A DNA stretch of 6,494 nt from positions 1-6,494 of the forward strand of contig JAEZBO010000239.1 of the NCBI GenBank assembly GCA_023427085.1, given 5' to 3'. Under the pieces are notes generated by a model. The model saw only the letters and a program-made list of their open reading frames with translations. It was not told where the DNA came from and searched no databases. Positions 1 to 5,085 of this stretch are shown in pieces. The stretch's first letter is position 1. Each line of letters opens with the position of its first letter. The translations under genes were made by a program, and so were the position numbers. This DNA is from Pseudomonadota bacterium. Its GTDB lineage: Bacteria > Pseudomonadota > Gammaproteobacteria > Burkholderiales > Burkholderiaceae_B.

Positions 1-687
1 GGCCCGAACGGCGCGGGCAAGAGCTCGATGCTGAACGTGATCAACGGCGTCTATCGCCCGCAGCAGGGACGCGTCACCTACCTCGGGCAGACCCACGCGG
101 CGATGCATCCTCACGATGCGGCGCGCCGGGGCATCGCGCGCACCTTCCAGAGCCTCGCGCTCTTCAAGGGCATGAGCGTGCTGGAGAACATCCTCGCCGG
201 GCGCAACCTGATGATGAAGACCAACATCTTCCTGCAGGCGCTGCGCGTGGGGCCGGCGCTGCGCGAGGAGCTCGAGCACCGCAAGCGCGTCCAGGAGATC
301 ATCGACTTCCACGAGATCCAGCACGTGAGGAAGACGCCGGTCGGCCGCCTGCCCTACGGGCTGCTGAAGCGCGTGGACCTGGGGCGCGCGCTCGCCGCCG
401 AGCCCAAGGTGCTGCTCCTGGACGAGCCCATGGCCGGCATGAACGTGGAGGAAAAGCAGGACATGAGCCGCTTCATCCTCGACGTGAACGACGAGTTCGG
501 CACCACCATCGTGCTGATCGAGCACGACATGGGCGTGGTCATGGACATTTCCGACCGTGTCGTGGTGCTCGACTACGGCCGCAAGATCGGCGACGGCACG
601 CCCGACGAGGTGCGCGGCAACCAGGACGTCATCCGCGCCTACCTCGGCGTCGACACCAGCGCGGCGCCGGCCGCGTTTCAAGCCTAG
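1..687 (+). CDS. livG: LivG-type ABC transporter ATP-binding protein, 5'-truncated
   Basis: Cytoplasmic ATPase subunit of a HAAT/Liv-family ABC importer; with the LivF-type partner encoded downstream it should hydrolyse ATP to drive LivH/LivM. The reading frame is open from base 1, where it enters in the middle of Walker A (GPNGAGKSS, window residues 1-9), so the true start lies upstream and about 35-40 residues are missing compared with usual LivG proteins. The ATG at base 28 follows Walker A and cannot be the start. Other motifs: a signature region reading LPYGLLKRV (residues 117-125) in place of LSGGQ, Walker B ending LLLDEP (D141, E142), a D-loop-like AGMN, and an H-loop in LIEHD (H175). 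The signature is degenerate even next to the LSYGQQ-like form common in LivG. The C-terminus (YGRKIGDGTPDEV, then AYLG) is typical of the family. Its TAG stop lies within the Shine-Dalgarno of the next gene, 8 bases away, indicating tight coupling. Family assignment is firm; the substrate is not. Confidence 0.95.
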   Translation, partial: GPNGAGKSSMLNVINGVYRPQQGRVTYLGQTHAAMHPHDAARRGIARTFQSLALFKGMSVLENILAGRNLMMKTNIFLQALRVGPALREELEHRKRVQEIIDFHEIQHVRKTPVGRLPYGLLKRVDLGRALAAEPKVLLLDEPMAGMNVEEKQDMSRFILDVNDEFGTTIVLIEHDMGVVMDISDRVVVLDYGRKIGDGTPDEVRGNQDVIRAYLGVDTSAAPAAFQA

Positions 688-690
688 GAG
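685..690 (+). promoter_or_regulatory. Ribosome binding site of livH overlapping the livG stop codon
   Basis: TAGGAG contains the TAG stop of livG and a Shine-Dalgarno-like AGGAG, 5 bases before the livH ATG at 696. The overlap means ribosomes ending livG sit on the livH initiation site, consistent with translational coupling of ATPase and permease. It also fixes the livH start at 696. Confidence 0.75.
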
Positions 691-695
691 CGGTC

Positions 696-1625
696 ATGGG
701 ATTTTTCCTGGAAACCCTGTTCGGCGGCCTGATGAGCGGCATGCTGTACGCGCTGATCGGCCTGGGCTTCGTGCTGATCTTCAAGGCCTCGGGCGTGTTC
801 AATTTCGCCCAGGGCGCGATGGTGCTGTTCGCGGCGCTGGCGATGGCGCGCTTCTCGGTCTGGATCCCGCAGTGGCTGGGCTTCGAGAACAAGCTGCTGG
901 CCAACGTGCTGGCCTTCGGCGTCAGCGCCTTCCTGATGTTCGTGTTCGCGTGGGCGGTCGAACGATTCGTGCTGCGCCACCTGGTCAACCAGGAGGCCAC
1001 CACGCTGCTGATGGCCACGCTGGGCATCAGCTACTTCCTCGACGGCTTCGGCCAGCTCTCGTTCGGCAGCTCGGTCTACAGCATCGACGTCGGCATGCCC
1101 AAGGACCCGCTGTTCCTGTTCGAGTCGGTGTTCGAGGGCGGCGTGCTGATCAGCCTCGAGGACCTCACCGCGGCCGCGGTGGCGGCCACGCTGGTGGCGC
1201 TGCTGGCGGTGTTCTTCCAGTACACCTCGACCGGCCGGGCCTTGCGCGCGGTGGCCGATGACCACCAGGCGGCGCAGTCGGTCGGCATCGCGCTGAACCG
1301 CATCTGGGTCATCGTCTGGCTGGTGGCGGGCATCTGCGCGCTGGTGGCTGGCGTGATCTGGGGCTCGAAGTTCGGCGTGCAGTTCACGCTGGCGACCGCG
1401 GCGCTGCGCGCGCTGCCGGTGGTGATCCTGGGCGGCCTGACCTCGGTGCCCGGCGCCATCATCGGCGGCCTGATCATCGGCGTGGGCGAGAAGCTGTCCG
1501 AGGTCTACCTGGGCCCGATGGTGGGCGGCGGCATCGAGATCTGGTTCGCCTACGTGCTGGCGCTGGTCTTCCTGCTGTTCCGGCCGCAGGGATTGTTCGG
1601 CGAAAAGATCATCGATCGCGTCTAG
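696..1625 (+). CDS. livH: LivH-type branched-chain/HAAT ABC transporter permease
   Basis: Inner-membrane permease, one of two channel-forming subunits of the importer, pairing with the LivM-type protein encoded next. The 309-residue length matches LivH. About eight hydrophobic segments can be read, roughly at residues 5-30, 40-58, 65-85, 96-115, 147-168, 203-222, 239-263 and 280-295. The start carries the family pattern of a hydrophobic helix followed by FKASGVFNFAQGAM. The ATPase-contacting EAA-like loop lies at about residues 181-198 (RALRAVADDHQAAQSVGI). A Gly-rich helix follows (VVILGGLTSVPGAIIGG, from residue 242), with the usual RPQGLFGE near the C-terminus. The start at 696 is supported by AGGAG 5 bases upstream. 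It lies between livG (8-base gap) and livM (26-base gap). Nothing is truncated or missing. The cargo cannot be read from the permease; branched-chain amino acids are only the family default. Confidence 0.95.
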   Translation: MGFFLETLFGGLMSGMLYALIGLGFVLIFKASGVFNFAQGAMVLFAALAMARFSVWIPQWLGFENKLLANVLAFGVSAFLMFVFAWAVERFVLRHLVNQEATTLLMATLGISYFLDGFGQLSFGSSVYSIDVGMPKDPLFLFESVFEGGVLISLEDLTAAAVAATLVALLAVFFQYTSTGRALRAVADDHQAAQSVGIALNRIWVIVWLVAGICALVAGVIWGSKFGVQFTLATAALRALPVVILGGLTSVPGAIIGGLIIGVGEKLSEVYLGPMVGGGIEIWFAYVLALVFLLFRPQGLFGEKIIDRV

Positions 1626-1636
1626 CGCGCGGCCAC

Positions 1637-1642
1637 AAGGAA
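1637..1642 (+). promoter_or_regulatory. Ribosome binding site of livM
   Basis: AAGGAA lies 9 bases before the livM ATG at 1652 and is the only purine-rich Shine-Dalgarno candidate in the 26-base gap. It supports the ATG at 1652 over internal methionines such as residue 19. Confidence 0.6.
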
Positions 1643-1651
1643 TAGACACCC

Positions 1652-2716
1652 ATGTTCTATCGCGAAAACGGACAGTTCAAGACCAGCTACCGCGCCGATC
1701 AGCAGATGCTGCCGATCCGGCAGGACCGCATCTTCATGGCCCTGCTGCTGCTGGTGTGCTTCGTGGCGGTGCCGATGCTGGCGTCGGACTACCTGCTGCG
1801 CGCGGTGCTGATCCCCTTCCTGATCCTGGCGCTGGCGGCGGTCGGCCTGAACATCCTGGTCGGCTATTGCGGCCAGATCTCGCTGGGCACCGGCGCCTTC
1901 ATGGCGGTGGGCGCCTACGCGGCCTGGAACTTCGGCGTGCGCGTGCCGGAGATCCCGCTGCTGGTGCAGTTCCTGCTGGGCGGCCTGTGCGCCACCGTGG
2001 TCGGCGTGGTGTTCGGCATTCCCAGCCTGCGCATCCGCGGGCTCTACCTGGCGGTCGCGACCTTGGCCGCGCAGTTCTTCGTCGACTGGGCCTTCCTGCG
2101 CATCCCGTACTTCACCAACTATTCGCCGTCGGGCAACGTCTCGGTGCCGCGGCTGGACGTGTTCGGCATCCCGATCCAGAGCGCGCTCGACAAGTATCTG
2201 CTGGTGCTGTGCGTGGTGGTGGTGTTCACGGTGCTGGCCAAGAACCTGGTGCGCGGCGCGATCGGCCGCGAGTGGATGGCGATCCGCGACATGGACGTGG
2301 CCGCCGCGGTGATCGGCATCCGGCCGGTCTACGCCAAGCTGTCGGCCTTCGCGGTCAGCTCGTTCATCGTCGGCGTGGCCGGCGCGATGTGGGGCTTCCT
2401 GCACCTGGGCTCGTGGGAGCCGCTGGCCTTCGACCTGAACCGGTCGTTCCAGCTGCTGTTCATGGTCATCATCGGCGGTCTCGGTTCGCTGCTGGGCAGC
2501 TTCTTCGGCGCCGCCTTCATCGTGCTGGTGCCGATCTTCCTGGCCAACGTGCCGCACTGGTTCGGCGTGCCGCTGTCGGTCGACACCGCGGTGCACATCG
2601 AACACATGATCTTCGGCGCGCTGATCGTGTTCTTCCTGATCGCCGAGCCGCACGGGCTGGCGCGGCTGTGGAGCATCGGCAAGGAAAAGCTGCGCATCTG
2701 GCCTTTCCCTCACTGA
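1652..2716 (+). CDS. livM: LivM-type branched-chain/HAAT ABC transporter permease
   Basis: Second inner-membrane permease of the importer, 354 residues. The N-terminus has about 26 hydrophilic residues (beginning MFYRENGQFKTSY), which I recall as typical of the LivM branch found beside CoA-ligase genes. The first membrane helix is at about 27-43, then a helix from about 50. The LivM motif GYCGQISLGTGAF follows at 71-83, where most relatives have GYAGQxSLGHAAF. The ATPase-coupling EAA-like loop is at about 205-222 (GREWMAIRDMDVAAAVIG). Further hydrophobic stretches follow, including the Gly-rich FMVIIGGLGSLLGSFFGAAF. The C-terminus AEPHGLARLW corresponds to the EPxGL ending of LivM proteins. 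AAGGAA 9 bases upstream supports the start. A 78-base gap with a stem-loop separates it from the binding-protein gene. The gene appears intact. Confidence 0.95.
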   Translation: MFYRENGQFKTSYRADQQMLPIRQDRIFMALLLLVCFVAVPMLASDYLLRAVLIPFLILALAAVGLNILVGYCGQISLGTGAFMAVGAYAAWNFGVRVPEIPLLVQFLLGGLCATVVGVVFGIPSLRIRGLYLAVATLAAQFFVDWAFLRIPYFTNYSPSGNVSVPRLDVFGIPIQSALDKYLLVLCVVVVFTVLAKNLVRGAIGREWMAIRDMDVAAAVIGIRPVYAKLSAFAVSSFIVGVAGAMWGFLHLGSWEPLAFDLNRSFQLLFMVIIGGLGSLLGSFFGAAFIVLVPIFLANVPHWFGVPLSVDTAVHIEHMIFGALIVFFLIAEPHGLARLWSIGKEKLRIWPFPH

Positions 2717-2728
2717 TGTTTTTTGAAA

Positions 2729-2746
2729 CCCGGCTGATAGACCGGG
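2729..2746 (+). promoter_or_regulatory. Small stem-loop between livM and the binding-protein gene
   Basis: CCCGG (2729-2733) and CCGGG (2742-2746) form a perfect 5-bp stem with an 8-base loop, 12 bases after the livM stop. A run of six T (2719-2724) lies before the hairpin on this strand, not after it, so it is not an intrinsic terminator for the operon. It may mark an mRNA processing or stability boundary ahead of the binding-protein cistron. Function is inferred, and a 5-bp GC stem can occur by chance here. Confidence 0.3.
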
Positions 2747-2763
2747 CCTGAACAACAACAAAC

Positions 2764-2775
2764 GGTGCGTGCACC
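2764..2775 (+). promoter_or_regulatory. Short dyad symmetry (GGTGCGTGCACC) before the binding-protein RBS
   Basis: Two perfect 5-base arms, GGTGC and GCACC, flank GT, ending 6 bases before the strong Shine-Dalgarno. It follows an A/C-only tract (2751-2763) that should be unstructured in RNA. It could be a small operator half-site pair or a tiny hairpin (4 bp with a 4-base loop), but no other copy of this dyad was noticed in the window. Regulatory function is speculative. Confidence 0.2.
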
Positions 2776-2781
2776 ACCCCT

Positions 2782-2786
2782 GGAGG
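2782..2786 (+). promoter_or_regulatory. Strong Shine-Dalgarno that sets the binding-protein start
   Basis: GGAGG lies 8 bases before the ATG at 2795. Two other in-frame candidates are worse: the ATG at 2789 is only 2 bases from this site, and the GTG at 2765 lies upstream of it. The ATG at 2795 also gives a clean signal peptide. It is the best match to the anti-Shine-Dalgarno in the window, fitting the high expression usual for binding proteins. Confidence 0.8.
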
Positions 2787-2794
2787 TAATGGAG

Positions 2795-4114
2795 ATGAAG
2801 CAGAAACTGATCCGTACGGCGGCCGCCCTGGCCGCCACCGGCGCCCTGGGCGCCGCCGCGCTGCCGGCGTTCGCCGCCGAGCAGTTCGTGCCGCTGCTGG
2901 CCTACCGCACGGGGTCGTTCGCGCCCCTGGGCATACCGTGGGCCGATGGCAAGATGGACTATCTGAAGCTGGTCAATGCGCGCGATGGCGGCATCAACGG
3001 CGTCAAGATCACCTATGAAGAGTGCGAGACCGCCTACGCCACCGACCGCGGCGTCGAGTGCTACGAGCGCCTGAAGACGCGTGGCGGCGGCGCCTCGGGC
3101 TTCGACACCCAGTCGACCGGCATCACCTTCGCGGTGACCGACAAGGCGCCGCTGGACAAGGTGCCGGTGGTCACGCCGGGTTATGGCCTGTCGCAGTCGG
3201 CCGACGGCAGCGTGTTCGAATGGAACTTCCCGCTGGCCGGCACCTACTGGACCGCCGCCGACGTGATGATCCAGGACATCGCCAAGAAGGAAGGCGGCGT
3301 CGACAAGCTCAAGGGCAAGAAGATCGCGCTGGTCTACCACGACTCGCCGTATGGCAAGGAGCCGATCCCGCTGCTGCAGAACCGCGCCAAGATGCACGGC
3401 TTCGAACTGCTGATGTATCCGGTCACCGCGCCGGGCGTCGAGCAGAAATCGACCTGGCTGCAGATCCGCCAGTCGCGCCCCGCCTACGTGCTGCTGTGGA
3501 GCGCCGGCATCATGACGCCGACCGCGATCCGCGAGGCGCAGGCTAGCGGCTACCCGCGCGACAAGATGTACGCAATCTGGTGGGCCGGCTCGGAAGGCGA
3601 CGTGCGCGACCTGGGCGCGGTGGCCAAGGGCTACAACGCCATCACCATCCACAACAGCGCCGCGCGCGGCAAGGTCCACGAGGACCTCAAGGCCAACGTC
3701 TACGACAAGGGCCAGGGCACCGGTCCCAGCTCGGTCGGCACCATCGCGCACACCCGCGGCATGATCATCTCGATGCTGCAGGTCGAGGGCATCCGCACCG
3801 CGCAGGAGAAGTTCGGCAAGGGCAAGCACATGACGCCCGAGCAGGTGCGCTGGGGCCTGGAGAACCTGAACCTGACGCAGGAGCGCCTGAACGAGCTGGG
3901 CTTCGGCGACATCATGCGGCCGATCAAGACCTCGTGCGCCGACCACACCGGTGGCGACTGGGCCCGCATCGTGCAGTGGGATGGCGGCAAGTTCGAGATC
4001 GCGTCCGACTGGTACCAGGCCGACAAGTCGATCATCGATCCGATGGTCAAGGAGCTGGCGGCCCGCTACGCAAAAGAGAAGGGCACCACGCCGCGTAACT
4101 GCGCGGCGGGCTGA
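2795..4114 (+). CDS. Periplasmic ABC transporter substrate-binding protein (LivK-like, type I fold)
   Basis: Solute receptor of the importer, exported to the periplasm, 439 residues from the ATG at 2795. A Sec signal peptide is clear: basic start MKQKLIR, hydrophobic core from about 8-24, then AFA-A, with cleavage expected after A27 or A28. The mature part resembles the Peripla_BP_6/leucine-binding family: an N-terminal lobe with LVNARDGGINGVKITYEECE (about residues 59-78), a repeat-lobe start at KGKKIALVYHDSPYGKE, and a hinge-like stretch with AYVLLWSAG. It is longer than the ~345-residue mature LivJ/LivK proteins and has four cysteines (C77, C89, C381, C436). C77/C89 could match the single disulfide of leucine-binding proteins. 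The divergence and the ligase neighbour argue against a plain leucine receptor; an aromatic or other carboxylate is plausible. It lies between livM and livF, flanked by stem-loops on both sides. Class is sure, ligand unknown. Confidence 0.92.
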   Translation: MKQKLIRTAAALAATGALGAAALPAFAAEQFVPLLAYRTGSFAPLGIPWADGKMDYLKLVNARDGGINGVKITYEECETAYATDRGVECYERLKTRGGGASGFDTQSTGITFAVTDKAPLDKVPVVTPGYGLSQSADGSVFEWNFPLAGTYWTAADVMIQDIAKKEGGVDKLKGKKIALVYHDSPYGKEPIPLLQNRAKMHGFELLMYPVTAPGVEQKSTWLQIRQSRPAYVLLWSAGIMTPTAIREAQASGYPRDKMYAIWWAGSEGDVRDLGAVAKGYNAITIHNSAARGKVHEDLKANVYDKGQGTGPSSVGTIAHTRGMIISMLQVEGIRTAQEKFGKGKHMTPEQVRWGLENLNLTQERLNELGFGDIMRPIKTSCADHTGGDWARIVQWDGGKFEIASDWYQADKSIIDPMVKELAARYAKEKGTTPRNCAAG

Positions 4115-4133
4115 TCGCCGCCGCCATCGGCAT

Positions 4134-4161
4134 CCGGGCGCGGCCGCCGCGCCGCGCCCGG
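4134..4161 (+). promoter_or_regulatory. Strong GC stem-loop after the binding-protein gene
   Basis: CCGGGCGCGGC (4134-4144) and GCCGCGCCCGG (4151-4161) are perfect 11-base inverted repeats with a 6-base loop. The stem can be lengthened by a T-G wobble and an A-T pair to 4132-4163. It starts 19 bases after the binding-protein stop and 36 bases before the livF ATG. No T-run follows on either strand, so it is not a standard intrinsic terminator. Its place suggests a 3' mRNA stabiliser or partial attenuator that raises binding-protein output over LivF, as known for hairpins after other binding-protein genes. The structure is seen; the role is inferred. Confidence 0.6.
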
Positions 4162-4197
4162 GTCGGCAGGCCACCAGGCTTTACGGACATCGTCATC

Positions 4198-5031
4198 ATG
4201 AACCAGACCGCCAGCGCCAGTCCTCCCGCCAACGTGCTGTTGGACGTGAACGGCATCGAAGTCATCTACAACCACGTCATCCTGGTGCTCAAGGGCGTCT
4301 CGCTGCAGGTGCCCGAGGGCAAGATCGTGGCCCTGCTGGGCGCCAACGGCGCCGGCAAGACCACCACGCTGCGCGCGGTCTCGAACCTGCTGCGCGGCGA
4401 GCGCGGCGACGTCACCAAGGGACAGATCCAGTACCGCGGCGAACGCATCGAGCGGCTGTCGCCGGCCGACCTGGTCAAGCGCGGCGTGGTGCAGGTCATG
4501 GAAGGGCGGCATTGTTTTGCGCACCTGACCATCGAAGAGAACCTGCTGACCGGCACCTACACCCGCAACCTGAACCGCGCGGGCCAGCAGGACGCGCTCG
4601 AGAAGGTCTACCAATATTTCCCGCGGCTCAAGCAGCGCCGCGGCAGCCAGGCCGGCTACACCTCGGGCGGCGAGCAGCAGATGTGCGCGATCGGCCGCGC
4701 GCTGATGGCCGACCCGCGCATGATCCTGCTGGACGAACCGTCGATGGGGCTGGCGCCGCAGATCGTCGAGGAGATCTTCGGCATCGTGCGCGACCTGAAC
4801 TCGCGCGAGGGCGTCAGCTTCCTGCTGGCCGAACAGAACACCAACATCGCGCTGCGCTATGCCGACTACGGCTACATCCTCGAGAACGGCCGCGTGATGA
4901 TGGACGGCCGCGCCGACGACCTGTCGCGCAACGAGGACGTCAAGGAGTTCTACCTGGGCATCTCCAGCGGCGAGCGCAAAAGCTTTCGAGACACCAAGTT
5001 TTATCGGCGCCGCAAGCGCTGGCTGGCCTGA
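4198..5031 (+). CDS. livF: LivF-type ABC transporter ATP-binding protein
   Basis: Second cytoplasmic ATPase of the importer, 277 residues, expected to dimerise with the LivG-type subunit. Motifs in order: Walker A GANGAGKTT (48-56), Q-loop region around GVVQVMEGRHCF, signature TSGGEQQ (155-161; usual LivF form LSGGEQQ), Walker B MILLDEPS (D179, E180), D-loop GLAPQ, and AEQN (212-214) where other ABC ATPases have the H-loop histidine. Gln at that place is normal for LivF. After YLG the protein continues with a basic tail (ERKSFRDTKFYRRRKRWLA), making it about 40 residues longer than E. coli LivF (237); I recall such tails in LivF homologues next to CoA ligases. The ATG at 4198 is the only credible start, but its Shine-Dalgarno is poor (GGA at 4185-4187, 10 bases away). 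The gene lies after the binding-protein gene (83-base gap) and before the ligase-like gene (54-base gap). Confidence 0.94.
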   Translation: MNQTASASPPANVLLDVNGIEVIYNHVILVLKGVSLQVPEGKIVALLGANGAGKTTTLRAVSNLLRGERGDVTKGQIQYRGERIERLSPADLVKRGVVQVMEGRHCFAHLTIEENLLTGTYTRNLNRAGQQDALEKVYQYFPRLKQRRGSQAGYTSGGEQQMCAIGRALMADPRMILLDEPSMGLAPQIVEEIFGIVRDLNSREGVSFLLAEQNTNIALRYADYGYILENGRVMMDGRADDLSRNEDVKEFYLGISSGERKSFRDTKFYRRRKRWLA

Positions 5032-5032
5032 C

Positions 5033-5066
5033 GGCCGCGCCACGGGCACCCGCGGCCACCGGCCGC
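5033..5066 (+). promoter_or_regulatory. Alternative stem-loops between livF and the ligase-like gene
   Basis: GGCCGCG (5033-5039) can pair perfectly with CGCGGCC (5051-5057). The latter also overlaps GCGGCC (5052-5057), which can pair with GGCCGC (5061-5066) across a 3-base loop. The two hairpins are mutually exclusive and lie just ahead of the ligase-like gene's ribosome binding site. No peptide reading frame or T-tract is seen that would make this a classic attenuator, and such matches are common in DNA this GC-rich. Confidence 0.2.
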
Positions 5067-5075
5067 AGACACAGC

Positions 5076-5080
5076 AGGAA
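5076..5080 (+). promoter_or_regulatory. Ribosome binding site of the ligase-like gene
   Basis: AGGAA lies 5 bases before the ATG at 5086 and supports that start. No other in-frame ATG lies close by. Confidence 0.65.
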
Positions 5081-5085
5081 CGAGC

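Noticed and set aside
1..687. LivG fragment as a pseudogene
   Set aside because: The missing N-terminus is explained by the window starting inside the gene; the frame is open from base 1 and includes Walker A.
684..1649. A 321-codon minus-strand open frame opposite livH
   Set aside because: The product is dominated by His, Gln, Asp, Ala and Arg and mirrors livH; this is an antisense shadow.
2723..2728. TTGAAA as a -35 box for an internal promoter before the binding-protein gene
   Set aside because: It matches 5 of 6 consensus positions, but the region 16-18 bases downstream is GGGCCTGA with no -10-like element, so no sigma-70 promoter is supported.
2719..2746. T-run plus hairpin as a terminator after livM
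   Set aside because: On the + strand the T-run comes before the stem. On the minus strand the hairpin is followed by TTTC and then a run of A, not a proper T-tract, and no minus-strand gene is supported there.
2765..2797. GTG at 2765 or ATG at 2789 as start of the binding protein
   Set aside because: GTG 2765 precedes the Shine-Dalgarno, and ATG 2789 is only 2 bases from it. ATG 2795 has 8-base spacing and begins directly with a classic signal peptide.
1622..4174. An 850-codon open frame on the minus strand
   Set aside because: It runs antisense across livM and the binding-protein gene. Its product is rich in Arg, His, Gln, Asp and Ala with no recognisable domain, as expected from the complement of high-GC coding DNA. 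The + strand genes have clear family motifs and ribosome binding sites.
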